In this document: positions 24,988 to 34,469 of the stretch, in pieces
How positions within the stretch are numbered: the stretch's first letter is position 1
Layout: every line of letters starts with the position of its first letter
NCBI GenBank assembly: GCA_029778615.1
Contig: JAKOPZ010000034.1
Coordinates: forward strand, 1-64,000
Length of the DNA stretch: 64,000 nt
Reading direction: 5' to 3'
DNA from: Chloroflexota bacterium
Lineage (GTDB): Bacteria > Chloroflexota > Anaerolineae > UBA4142 > SHND01
Notes under the pieces: generated by a model
Databases searched by the model: none
What the model was told of the DNA's origin: nothing
What the model saw: only the letters and a program-made list of their open reading frames with translations
Made by a program: the position numbers and the translations under genes

Positions 24988-27900
24988 TTATTTGTGGGTT
25001 CGCCGCGCTTGTCTCACCAAACGATAACGACGCAGCGCGATGGTCGCCGAAATGCCCGACGCGCCGACAAGCAAGAACGACGCGAGCGCGAGCGAATCGT
25101 TCGGGAATGCGGGAGAAGCGGTTTGCGCGGCAGCAGCGGAATTCGGTTTGCGCGCGTTCGGTTTCAATGACTGAATCACGCGCGCCGCCGCGTGTGCGCG
25201 CAGCGTGCGCGTCAGTTCTAACGCTTCGCCGACGCGCCCGCGCGCGCCCAATTTGTACAGGAACGAATTGTCCACACCGCCCGCGACGGGAAGGAGTGTG
25301 ACGCCAAACAGCACATCGCTTTGATAGCGCGGGAGAATTTCCGGCTCACCGCGAAAACGCGAAACGACGCCGACAATGCGCGCGGGGTCGCCCACGTGCA
25401 GGCGTTGCCAGCGAATTTTGGTGCTCGCATCAATAAACACGAGCACCTCGCCCGAACCGTCGTTGATGTAAATCTCGCGTCCGTCGTCCCGCGCGACAAA
25501 GCCCGCAATTTCGACCAACATCCCTTCGGTTGAAAAATCAATTTGCCCCGTCCTGAACACGCGCGGTTGAATTTCCGCGCCCGCGCCGTGCACGCCAATC
25601 GCATCCGGCAGTTCCACGCGAACTTCGCGCGCGCCGAACGACGACACCACGCGCCCGCGCACGCTCACGTTATCATTCAATTTCATCGGCGGCACATCGC
25701 CCGCGCTCGCCGAAACGAAAATGCGCGCGCCGTTGCCATTGGCATCTTGAATCCAAAAATCGCGGTCGCTCAGTACGCCCGGCGGAACGGTGACGGTGCC
25801 GCCAATCGTGACATAGTTTTGCGTTTTCGTATTCAACGCCTGCTCAATCGAGACCGCGCCGAGGTCGAGTCCGCCGCGACCACCGGGCGCATTCGGCAAT
25901 TTCTCTGCGAGTTCGAGCACGAGAAAATCGTCGGGGGCGCGCGGGCGAATGTAATATCCTTCCGTCGGCAATTTATTTTGGTTGTATTGATGCACCACGC
26001 CGAACACGCGCACCAATGAACCGCGCGTTAATCCTTCAAACCCAACGCGGCTGATGGGGTCGGCATACACCTCGACCATGCCCGTTCCATCATTCACCCA
26101 AATCGTATCGCCATGTTCGCCATTTGATACGCGCCCCTGAATCATCACGAGCAACGATTCCAGATTTTCACCCACCGCACCCGTATGCACCTCGCGCGCG
26201 GCAATTTCGCGCGGCAGCTCATAATGCCGCGCCACATCGCGCGCGTTGCGCGGGTACAATGTGCGCAAGCCAAAGTGGTCGCCGAGAATGCCGGTGACGA
26301 CGATTTGTTCGTCACGCGGCAGTTTGCAGCTAAAGCGGTCAGGGAAATTGAGATACACATCAATTCCCGCAACGCCATCGCTCAAGGTCAGCTCGTGACC
26401 AAATTCATCCAATTCGCAAGGATGCGCGACGACACTGCCAAGCACCGAAACGAGTGTGCCATCCGGCAGATTGTGCGCGTCCGCAATATCGGTCAGCGAA
26501 AATACGCGCGTCGGTGTGGGCGGAATGTGGAACGAACAATTTTCGGCGCCGGGCGTGGGAATACACGTCGTCACCCACACACTGCTGCCGTCGGGATGGC
26601 GCGCGTACGACGCGTTCGTTTCGATGGGGTCATATTTTTTCACATCGGCGACGGTGTCGTCGGGATGCAGCAGGCGCACCGCATCGCCGCCGTTGTTCAA
26701 GCCGATTTTGGTTTCAGCGGCAAAGTAAAGCAAAAAGCCCTTGGGTTTGATAAAGGTGCCTTGCGGAAGCTGGAACGGCGCGGAACCGCTTTTTGCATCG
26801 TCCAATTGCCAGCCGCTCAAGTCAATTCGATGATTTGCGGAATTGTACAGTTCAATCCATTCGTCGCCCGAATCAATTTTGTTATCGCCATTCCAATCTT
26901 TGTACGGCGCGGGTACGAATTCATTGACGAAAACTTGTTGCGCGTACGGCGTCGGCGTAATCGTCGGCGTCGCGGCGATACTGCAATTCGATGCGTTGGG
27001 CGTGGGCGGACAATAGAGCGTAAAGTACGGCGAACCGTCGGGTTCGCGCGACCATGACGCGTTGGTCTTGGAAGTCTTGTACGAAATGCTGTCGGCGACG
27101 GACGCGTCACGTTTCAGCAAACGCACGTCGTCGTTCGAGTTGTTGAGCGCGATGTTTGTATCCGCGCGATAAAAGACGCGGAACCCTTGCGCGTCAAGCA
27201 GCGTTCCGTTTGGAATCACATACGGATTGCTGCCGCCGCCTTCCACATCGTCGAGCATCCAACCGCTCAAATCTACGGCGAACGCATTCGCATTGTAAAT
27301 TTCAATCCACTCGTCGTCGTCGTTTGCCGCGCCGTCATTGTTCCAATCCGTGTCGGGGTCGGGCATGAATTCGTTGACGAACAATCCGCCCGGCGCAGGA
27401 GTGCCCGTCTGCGTTGGCGTCGCGGTAAGCGTGGGCGTGCGCGTCGGTCCAACGACAATCGTTGAATTTTGATTTTTCGGTGTGCCGCAAATTGGGTTGC
27501 CGTTCGCATCCACACCATTTTGCGTCACGCCGTCGTTCGTTTGCCAATTCGCATCACTGTCCGCAAGCGTCGCATCCATCCGTTCCATCGAACACGGCGG
27601 CGACAAGGTGCCTGCCGACCACGCACCACCATCTCCGTTCGCCGTGTCTATCACATTCGACGCGGGGTCGCGCAGGGTGAGCGTTTCGCCCGTGTTAGTC
27701 AATGAGCCCGAGTATGTCTGGTCGGCAAGAATATCGCTGACCGTTGTGTCGTCCGTGCGTTCCAGCAAATAGTAACCGTGCGCGGGAATGCTGCCGTTCA
27801 ACGCAATGTTCGGCGTGCCGTCGTCGGCTTGCAGCGTCCATCCGTTCAAATCAATCGCATTCGATGTGTTGTTGTACAACTCTATCCATTCGTCGTTCGC

Positions 27901-30900
27901 ACTCGCCTGCGTGCCTGCCCACGCCACTTCGTTAATCACTACATCCAATGGCGCATATCTCGCACCCGGTGTGCGCGTCGCCGTCGGTGTTTCGGTACTT
28001 GTCGGCGTTTGCGTCGCGCCGGGAGAACCGCCGACTGAATTCTGATTTTTCGGTGTGCCGCAAATTGGGTTGCCGTTCGCATCCACACCATTTTGCGTCA
28101 CGCCGTCGTTCGTTTGCCAATTCGCATCACTGTCCGCAAGCGTCGCATCCATCCGTTCCATCGAACACGGCGGCGACAAGGTGCCTGCCGACCACGCACC
28201 ACCATCTCCGTTCGCCGTGTCTATCACATTCGCTGCCACATCGCGCAAGGTCAACGGTTCGTTCGTGTTCTCTAACGCACCCGTGTAGATTTGGTCGGCA
28301 GGAATGTCGTTGACTGTGGTGTCGTCCGTGCGTTCCAGCAAATAGTAACCGTGCGCGGGAATGCTGCCGTTCAACGCAATGTTCGGCGTGCCGTCGTCGG
28401 CTTGCAGCGTCCATCCGTTCAAATCAATCGCATTCGATGTGTTGTTGTACAACTCTATCCATTCGTCGTTCGCACTCGCCTGCGTGCCTGCCCACGCCAC
28501 TTCGTTGATGACCACATCACGCGGTGAATAACTCGCGGCTGTCGTTTGGGTTGGTGTCGGCGTTACGGTACTTGTCGGCGTACTCGTCGGACTTGCGCAG
28601 TTTGGCGCGTTCGGCGTCGGCACGCATTCAGTCGTAAAGCCGCCTGTCCCATCGGGATTGCGCGCGTACGCTTCGTCTGTGTGCGTAGTCGTGTAATGGA
28701 AACTGTCGGCAACCGTTTCATCAGGATAGAGCAAGCGCGCGTCATCACCACCCGAATCGTTGAGCGCAATGTTTGTTTCCGCGCGATAGAAAACGGCAAA
28801 GCCATTCGCCGAAATAATTGTTCCCGCAGGAATGGTGTACGCCGCCGAACCGCCGCTGTCCACATCGTCCAATTCCCAGCCGCTCACATCCACATCAAAT
28901 GCGTTACCGTTGTACAACTCTATCCATTCGTCATTCGCATTGCTCGTGTTGTCGCCGTTCCAATCCGACGCGGGATGCGGCAAAAATTCATTGACGACCA
29001 CACCGGTGGGGAAAGGCGTCGGCGTAGTCGTTTGCGTCGGCGAGGCGGACGGCGTCGCGGTGGGCACGCCCGCGCAATATGTGAATGGCGACGCGAGATT
29101 TTGCGGATTGCTGGCATTCTCGTTCCACAAGAAATCGCTCGCGTTGTCGTCGGTGTCAATGCAGCTGCCGAACGCGCCGCCAAGTTTGCGTTCATAACTT
29201 GTGTCGTTCGTCCCACTCAATGCCGCTAACGCGCTGCCTTCGACAAACGTCGTCGTCGCGCACATGCCCGCCGCGTCAACGATAGTGTTGTCGGAAAGCG
29301 TGAGCGCCACGCCGCCGCTGTCGGCGATGCCCGCGCTGTATGTTTTATCCGCGCTGCCATCGTTTGTTGAGCCGATTCCCGCTGCGAGGAAATGCTGTCC
29401 GGGCGCGAGCATAACGCCATCGTCGAATGTGAACATGGTCGTCAATGTCGCGCCGCAGCTGCTCGAACGCCGCAGTTTCCATCCCGAAAGGTCAACGGTG
29501 GAATTGGTCGGATTGAAAATTTCTACAAATTCATCGCCGCCGCCGAGCGGTCCGCGCGAACGCAATTCGCTAATCACGAGGTGCGACGCGGGAAACGGCG
29601 TTTGTGTGGGTGTGAAGGTTTGGGTCGCGCTCGGTGTTTGCGTCGGCGTACCGAGCGTTGGCGTGACAGTGGACGTTGCGGTGGGCTGACAAGAATTCAA
29701 GGGCGACGCGCTGTTGCGCGGGTCCGGCGTCAGTTCCACAAAATCGGCGGAATTGTCATCCGTATCCTGACACCCGTCACTCTGGCGGAATGCGGCGCTG
29801 GTGTTGCTCAACGTGTTGCCCGTCGGCGCCGTCTCTGAACAATTGGGCGTTGTCCCGTAACCCACAAAATCCGCGACGCTTGCATCAAGCGGACAACCGC
29901 TGCCGCTCAAAAGTGTGGTGCTCGCGACGAGCGCGATTTTTCCCGCAGAGCCGGAAAGATTGATGTCCGCGCTCGCGTCCACATTTGGCAGTGGTGCGCC
30001 ATTTGCGCCGCCCGAATGTTCGCCGATTAAAAAGTATTGTCCCGGCGCGAGTGTGAATGCGGGCAAATCGGTTTTGTTACTCCAGCTTGTTCCCGTTGCG
30101 CCCGCGTACTGCACCGACCATCCGTTCAAGTTCACCGCGACAGTGCCGGGATTGAAAATTTCGACGAAATCATTTTGATACGTCGCGCCGCTGTTTCCGC
30201 CGCCGCCATAGATTTGGGAAATCACGAGATGCGCGGACTGCGTGGTTGATGTTGTCGTCGCGGTTGGCGTTGGCGTTGTCGAAACGGTTGGCGTGCGCGT
30301 CGCCGTTAACGTTCCTGTTTGCGTCGGGGTCGGCGTTCCCATCGAGAGCGACGCGGAATTTTGATTTTTCGGTGTGCCGCAAATCGGGTCGCCGTTCGCA
30401 TCCAAACCATTTTGCGTGATGCCGTCATTCGTTTGCCAATTCGCATCGCTGTCCGCAAGCGTCGCATCCGTCCGTTCCATCGAACATGGCGGCGACAAGG
30501 TGCCCGCCAACCACGCGCCGCCATCCCCATTCGCCGTGTCTATCACATTCGCTGCCGCATCGCGGAGCGTCAACGGTTCGTTCGTGTTCTCTAACGCACC
30601 CGTGTAGATTTGGTCGGCAGGAATGTCGTTGACTGTGGTGTCGTCCGTGCGTTCCAGCAAATAGTAACCGTGCGCGGGAATTGTTCCGTTCAACGCAATG
30701 TTCGGCGTGCCGTCGTCGGCTTGCAGCGTCCATCCGTTCAAGTCAATCGCGGAATTTGTATTGTTGTAAAGTTCAATCCATTCGTCGTTCGCACTCGCCT
30801 GCGTGCCTGCCCACGCCACTTCGTTGATGACCACATCACGCGGTGAATAACTCGCGGCTGTCGTTTGGGTTGGTGTCGCGGTTGCGCTCGTGGTCGCGGA

Positions 30901-32625
30901 GGGAGTGTCGGTGATGGTTGACGTCGGTGTTTCGGTTGATGAATCGGTTGTCGTCGCGGTGCCGGTTGGCGTAACCGTTTCAACACCCGCGCAAAATGTC
31001 GCGTCGGATAAAAGGTTTTGCGGATTGCTTGTGCCGCTATTCAAAAAGAAATCGTTCGCGTTGTCGTTCGTGTCAAAACAGCTGCCTGACAGTCCACCGA
31101 GTTTGCGCTCGTAGCTTTGCTCGCTTGTGCCGCTCATGGCAGTGAGAGTAGTTCCTTCTTTGTATGCGGAACCACTGCTCATGCCTACTTGGTCAACAAC
31201 AGTTGTTCCGTCCGCTAACACAAGCGCGATTCCGCCGTTGTCAGCAAACCCGGTTCCATATGTTTCATCCCCACTTACGGAGCCGCTATATGAATTGCTG
31301 GCGTTGTCATTTGTCAACAAAAAATGTTGACCGGGATTGAGGATAACCGTCCCAAGAGTCTCGCCGATGGTGTGATGCGCGCTGGTTGCGCCAGTGCTAC
31401 TTGAACGACGAATCTTCCAACCTGTAATGTCTATAGAGTGGTCGGTTGGATTAAAGAGTTCAATGAACTCGTCATTTGCACCCGTGCCATTCGGTCCTCG
31501 CGAACGAAATTCACTAATCACAATATGCGTTGGCGCAGTTGGTGTACTGGTCGCGGTATTTGTCGCCGTCTCTGTGCTTGTCAGAGTTGGCGTACTGCTC
31601 GGCGTATCGGTTTGCGTACTCGTCGGCGTATCCGTCGGCGTTTGCGTTTCCGTCTCGGTCGCGGTATTGGTGGGCGTATTTGTTTCGGTGGGCGTATCGG
31701 TCGGCGTGCTTGTCGCCGTGTCCGTCGGCGTTTGAGTTTCTGTCGGAGTATTGGTTGGCGTATCGGTCACCGTCGCAGTAGGCGTGTCCGAAGGCGTCGG
31801 CGTATCCGTTGCGGTTGCGGTTGGAGTTTCCGTCGCGGTCTCTGTGGGAGTATCGGTGGCAGTGGCAGTGTCCGTTACCGTTGGCGTATCGGTAGCGGTT
31901 GCGGTATCGGTTGGAGTTTCTGTGTCGGTGGCAGTTTCAGTTGGAGTGTTTGTTGCTGTCGAGCAAGGGCTCACAGTTGATCTATTACGCGGATTCGGTG
32001 AGCCTGTGGCAAAATCGGAATTGTTATTATCGCTGTCTGTGCAGCCGTCTAGCGCGCGCTTGATTGAATATATGTTGCTTGGCGCTGGTGCGGCAGCACT
32101 CTCATTGCAATTGGTTCCTGAACCGTATCCAACGAAATCAATTACGCTTGCCGACAAAGGACACCCACTACTACTCAAAAGTGTTGTGCTGTTAACCAAA
32201 GCCACCTTTCCTGCGCCCAAAGCCATACCAACATTCTGACTTGCATCGGGAGAAGGTAAACTGATACCGTTAGTCCCCTCATTGCTCATCTGAATTAGAA
32301 AATATTGACCGGGCGCAAGCGAGGCAGCAGGCAGGTCAACCTTGTTTGCAGCTGTCCAGCTTGTTCCTCCCGCCGCTGCATATTGGACAGACCAGCCAGA
32401 AAGAGATTGCGGTGTGTCGCTTAGGTTGAAAAGTTCAACAAAATCCGCTTTGTACGGCGCGCCGGAATTTCCACCGCCGCCATATACTTGACTGATTACG
32501 ACGGATGCAGAACCCGCTTGCGCGGTTTGCGGAGAAGAGGCAAAGGGAATAGACAACAAAACACAGACGCCCACAAAGAGCGTCAGCGCGATGACGAGGC
32601 GTGAGAGGCGGGAAGCGGAGGTCAC
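24988..32625 (-). CDS. Giant lamin-tail-domain (LTD) surface protein
   Basis: A 2545-codon gene with GTG start at 32625. A signal peptide (RLVIALTLFVGVCVLLSIPFA) is followed by about ten LTD domains: near residues 38-200, 360-520, 590-750, 797-960, 1012-1180, 1205-1345, 1365-1525, 1555-1720, 1748-1880 and 1895-2040. Each has the NEVAWAG/ISQVYGGG start and a DEWIELYN..DL.GW core. Thr/Pro/Thr-Asp linkers separate them; the longest is about 220-357. Residues about 2040-2480 hold four OB-fold-like domains (LVSVLGSVVAH, VMIQGRVSNG, VTIGGTVTVP, VEIAGFVARD), as in extracellular nuclease-associated LTD proteins. A C-terminal membrane helix (about 2515-2535) with basic tail anchors it. No nuclease catalytic domain is visible. 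The likely role is adhesion or matrix structure. Confidence 0.9.
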   Translation of the reverse strand: MTSASRLSRLVIALTLFVGVCVLLSIPFASSPQTAQAGSASVVISQVYGGGGNSGAPYKADFVELFNLSDTPQSLSGWSVQYAAAGGTSWTAANKVDLPAASLAPGQYFLIQMSNEGTNGISLPSPDASQNVGMALGAGKVALVNSTTLLSSSGCPLSASVIDFVGYGSGTNCNESAAAPAPSNIYSIKRALDGCTDSDNNNSDFATGSPNPRNRSTVSPCSTATNTPTETATDTETPTDTATATDTPTVTDTATATDTPTETATETPTATATDTPTPSDTPTATVTDTPTNTPTETQTPTDTATSTPTDTPTETNTPTNTATETETQTPTDTPTSTQTDTPSSTPTLTSTETATNTATSTPTAPTHIVISEFRSRGPNGTGANDEFIELFNPTDHSIDITGWKIRRSSSTGATSAHHTIGETLGTVILNPGQHFLLTNDNASNSYSGSVSGDETYGTGFADNGGIALVLADGTTVVDQVGMSSGSAYKEGTTLTAMSGTSEQSYERKLGGLSGSCFDTNDNANDFFLNSGTSNPQNLLSDATFCAGVETVTPTGTATTTDSSTETPTSTITDTPSATTSATATPTQTTAASYSPRDVVINEVAWAGTQASANDEWIELYNNTNSAIDLNGWTLQADDGTPNIALNGTIPAHGYYLLERTDDTTVNDIPADQIYTGALENTNEPLTLRDAAANVIDTANGDGGAWLAGTLSPPCSMERTDATLADSDANWQTNDGITQNGLDANGDPICGTPKNQNSASLSMGTPTPTQTGTLTATRTPTVSTTPTPTATTTSTTQSAHLVISQIYGGGGNSGATYQNDFVEIFNPGTVAVNLNGWSVQYAGATGTSWSNKTDLPAFTLAPGQYFLIGEHSGGANGAPLPNVDASADINLSGSAGKIALVASTTLLSGSGCPLDASVADFVGYGTTPNCSETAPTGNTLSNTSAAFRQSDGCQDTDDNSADFVELTPDPRNSASPLNSCQPTATSTVTPTLGTPTQTPSATQTFTPTQTPFPASHLVISELRSRGPLGGGDEFVEIFNPTNSTVDLSGWKLRRSSSCGATLTTMFTFDDGVMLAPGQHFLAAGIGSTNDGSADKTYSAGIADSGGVALTLSDNTIVDAAGMCATTTFVEGSALAALSGTNDTSYERKLGGAFGSCIDTDDNASDFLWNENASNPQNLASPFTYCAGVPTATPSASPTQTTTPTPFPTGVVVNEFLPHPASDWNGDNTSNANDEWIELYNGNAFDVDVSGWELDDVDSGGSAAYTIPAGTIISANGFAVFYRAETNIALNDSGGDDARLLYPDETVADSFHYTTTHTDEAYARNPDGTGGFTTECVPTPNAPNCASPTSTPTSTVTPTPTQTTAASYSPRDVVINEVAWAGTQASANDEWIELYNNTSNAIDLNGWTLQADDGTPNIALNGSIPAHGYYLLERTDDTTVNDIPADQIYTGALENTNEPLTLRDVAANVIDTANGDGGAWSAGTLSPPCSMERMDATLADSDANWQTNDGVTQNGVDANGNPICGTPKNQNSVGGSPGATQTPTSTETPTATRTPGARYAPLDVVINEVAWAGTQASANDEWIELYNNTSNAIDLNGWTLQADDGTPNIALNGSIPAHGYYLLERTDDTTVSDILADQTYSGSLTNTGETLTLRDPASNVIDTANGDGGAWSAGTLSPPCSMERMDATLADSDANWQTNDGVTQNGVDANGNPICGTPKNQNSTIVVGPTRTPTLTATPTQTGTPAPGGLFVNEFMPDPDTDWNNDGAANDDDEWIEIYNANAFAVDLSGWMLDDVEGGGSNPYVIPNGTLLDAQGFRVFYRADTNIALNNSNDDVRLLKRDASVADSISYKTSKTNASWSREPDGSPYFTLYCPPTPNASNCSIAATPTITPTPYAQQVFVNEFVPAPYKDWNGDNKIDSGDEWIELYNSANHRIDLSGWQLDDAKSGSAPFQLPQGTFIKPKGFLLYFAAETKIGLNNGGDAVRLLHPDDTVADVKKYDPIETNASYARHPDGSSVWVTTCIPTPGAENCSFHIPPTPTRVFSLTDIADAHNLPDGTLVSVLGSVVAHPCELDEFGHELTLSDGVAGIDVYLNFPDRFSCKLPRDEQIVVTGILGDHFGLRTLYPRNARDVARHYELPREIAAREVHTGAVGENLESLLVMIQGRVSNGEHGDTIWVNDGTGMVEVYADPISRVGFEGLTRGSLVRVFGVVHQYNQNKLPTEGYYIRPRAPDDFLVLELAEKLPNAPGGRGGLDLGAVSIEQALNTKTQNYVTIGGTVTVPPGVLSDRDFWIQDANGNGARIFVSASAGDVPPMKLNDNVSVRGRVVSSFGAREVRVELPDAIGVHGAGAEIQPRVFRTGQIDFSTEGMLVEIAGFVARDDGREIYINDGSGEVLVFIDASTKIRWQRLHVGDPARIVGVVSRFRGEPEILPRYQSDVLFGVTLLPVAGGVDNSFLYKLGARGRVGEALELTRTLRAHAAARVIQSLKPNARKPNSAAAAQTASPAFPNDSLALASFLLVGASGISATIALRRYRLVRQARRTHK
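27466..27935. repeat. Internal DNA repeat copy A of LTD gene
   Basis: About 470 bp encode LTD domain 8 and the linker-side segment. It is nearly identical over long stretches to 28038-28530 and highly similar to 30354-30845, including at synonymous positions. Confidence 0.85.
28038..28530. repeat. Internal DNA repeat copy B of LTD gene
   Basis: This copy encodes LTD domain 7. Its identity with copy A extends over the segment starting at the NQNSVG/NPICGTPK coding part and through the VVINEVAWAG core, with few third-position changes. The duplication is therefore recent or maintained by gene conversion. Confidence 0.85.
30354..30845. repeat. Internal DNA repeat copy C of LTD gene
   Basis: This copy encodes LTD domain 3 and is separated from A and B by three unrelated LTD domains. 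It shares the end segment (SPRDVVINEVAWAG) almost exactly with copy B. Confidence 0.8.
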
Positions 32626-32726
32626 GTCTGGAACGTAAGCGGAAGGGTGGTTCAGACGAACGGTTGGTGAACGCGTTCTAGTTTACGCGGTTGAATGAAA
32701 TCGTCAAGGGGGTTTTGAAAATTTTT

Positions 32727-32755
32727 TTGCGGCGCGTGTACGTTTCGATTATAAT
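32727..32755 (+). promoter_or_regulatory. Sigma-70-type promoter for the three-gene signalling operon
   Basis: TTGCGG (32727-32732), a 17-nt spacer and TATAAT (32750-32755). It lies in the divergent 182-bp gap between the LTD gene and the HATPase gene. Confidence 0.72.
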
Positions 32756-32807
32756 GGCAATGTTGGCTGCTGATTGCAATTGATTCCTTGCCCCTCCCGA
32801 ATTACAC

Positions 32808-33956
32808 ATGCCACCGCGCGCTCCTCGCGAACAGAATTCTTCCTCGTCGGTTACCACTGCTGAGATTGACCCGCGCGCCCAAGAACTGCTCACCGATATC
32901 GGGCGCGTCCTGCACGCCAACACCAACTTGCTCATCATGACCGAGCATTCGCTCAACGGCGTCGTCGAACTGCTTGGCGACAACGCCAAGACAGCCACGT
33001 TGCCTGACCCCGACGACGCGGATGAGCAATTGTACGCGCTCGCGCTCCGCCTCGCAGCGGCAATGGAACATTTTTTTCAGACAACAGACCCTGAACGCCG
33101 CGCCGAAGCGCTGCCCGCCGCCGAATGGGAATTGATGAATGAACAACCCGCGCGTCTGCGCGAAATCCGCGACGCGATTCCCATTCCCGAAATGCGCGCG
33201 CCGACGCTTCGTGTGACCGCGCATGAAATCGCGGCGCGCTACCACAACATCGCGCCCGGACAATTGGCGCGCGAACCGGTACGCCATGTTTTAACCGAAG
33301 CCGAAGCATTAGAGCGCGCCGCCGTGCGCCTGGATGTATTGAAAACGCTCAACGCAATCATTCAGATGGAATACACCTTGCGTTCACTGCGCGAATACAT
33401 TTCATCAGGCGTGCGGCAAGATACGCCGCCCAAACGCGTGCTGGTGCGCGAATTGGTCGAACGCGCCATCCGGCAATTGTCCGAATACGCACGCAATTCA
33501 CGCGTCGAGATTCGCTGGCGCGAGCACGATTTTGAGGACGCGGTGTTGGGCGACGAACGCGAGTTGGTGCGCGCGTTTTCAAACGTGTTGCACAACGCCA
33601 TCAAGTACTCGTGGCGGCGCGACCGCGCGCAAGCGCCGTGGGTGCGCATTGTGACGCGCGCGGAAAATTCGCACGTGCTGGTCGAGTTTGAAAATTGGGG
33701 CGTGCCGATTGAACGCGACGAAATCGAGACCGGGCAAATTTTTCATTTCGGTTATCGCGGGCGGCGCGCAACTGACCGCGGGCGGCTTGGCACCGGTATC
33801 GGCTTGACCGATGCAAAACGCGTGGCAGAAGCACATGGGGGCGTTTTGCGCGTGGACAGCCATCCATCATTGGGGGGCATGCGTCCTGACGACCCGGATT
33901 ATTACGAGCATCCATTTCTTACAACGGTGACTTTTGAATTGCCCTTGACCGATTGA
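32808..33956 (+). CDS. GHKL-type histidine-kinase-like ATPase, soluble
   Basis: A 382-aa protein without membrane segments. Residues about 200-380 form a HATPase_c domain: N box RAFSNVLHNAIKYS, G1-like VEFENWGVPI and G2 GRLGTGIGLTDAKRVAEAHGG. The middle region (about 100-190) is helical (LDVLKTLNAIIQMEYTLRSL) and may be the dimerisation part, but no clear H-box His is seen. It may be a diverged kinase or an ATPase switch. It is the first gene of a tight operon with a receiver protein (18-nt gap) and a membrane protein. Confidence 0.85.
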   Translation: MPPRAPREQNSSSSVTTAEIDPRAQELLTDIGRVLHANTNLLIMTEHSLNGVVELLGDNAKTATLPDPDDADEQLYALALRLAAAMEHFFQTTDPERRAEALPAAEWELMNEQPARLREIRDAIPIPEMRAPTLRVTAHEIAARYHNIAPGQLAREPVRHVLTEAEALERAAVRLDVLKTLNAIIQMEYTLRSLREYISSGVRQDTPPKRVLVRELVERAIRQLSEYARNSRVEIRWREHDFEDAVLGDERELVRAFSNVLHNAIKYSWRRDRAQAPWVRIVTRAENSHVLVEFENWGVPIERDEIETGQIFHFGYRGRRATDRGRLGTGIGLTDAKRVAEAHGGVLRVDSHPSLGGMRPDDPDYYEHPFLTTVTFELPLTD

Positions 33957-33974
33957 TTTTTTGCGGAGACAGAT

Positions 33975-34469
33975 ATGAAGCCACGAATTCTTTGGGTAGA
34001 AGACAGTGCGCGTTCAGAGTTATCCAGTTTGGTTGGTCCGATTTATTTCAGCGGCAAGTACGATTTCAATCTCGCCGAAGATGTGACACGCGCCGTGCGT
34101 TTTGTAGAGACAAAACAATTCGAGGTCATGGTGATTGACCTGCGGCTGCCACCGGGGTCGGACGATTACTGGGTCAATTTGTACAAACAAAACGGTTCCA
34201 ACCGCGCGCAGGCGCATCTCGGCTTGAATTTTATTTCATGGCTGGTCGGGATAGACAACAAGGCGTATGGACGCGTCGCGCCCGCGTGGGTCGAACCGGA
34301 ACGCATTGGAGTTTTTACGGTTGAGAGTTGGAGCGAGGTCGGCGAACAAATCCAAAATCTGCGCGTCAAAAAATATGTTCAAAAAACCGCCGGACATTCG
34401 GACACGATTCTCCTCGAACTCATTGAAGAGTTGTTGAATGGGCATAACGGAGCAGGGAACGGAACGTGA
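33975..34469 (+). CDS. Response-regulator receiver protein, single domain with extension
   Basis: A 164-aa protein with the receiver motifs intact: WVED (acidic Glu9, Asp10), VIDLRLPP (phospho-acceptor Asp55), VFTVES and VKKYVQK (conserved Lys). An insertion of about 45 residues (DDYWVNLYKQNGSNRAQ and following) separates the Asp strand from the Thr/Ser strand, longer than in CheY. There is no DNA-binding output domain. Its stop overlaps the GTG of the next gene (GTGA), so the membrane protein downstream is the likely output partner. Confidence 0.88.
   Translation: MKPRILWVEDSARSELSSLVGPIYFSGKYDFNLAEDVTRAVRFVETKQFEVMVIDLRLPPGSDDYWVNLYKQNGSNRAQAHLGLNFISWLVGIDNKAYGRVAPAWVEPERIGVFTVESWSEVGEQIQNLRVKKYVQKTAGHSDTILLELIEELLNGHNGAGNGT

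Noticed and set aside
27466-30845. LTD DNA repeats considered as mobile elements
   Set aside because: They are in-frame protein-domain duplications without terminal repeats, target duplications or a transposase.
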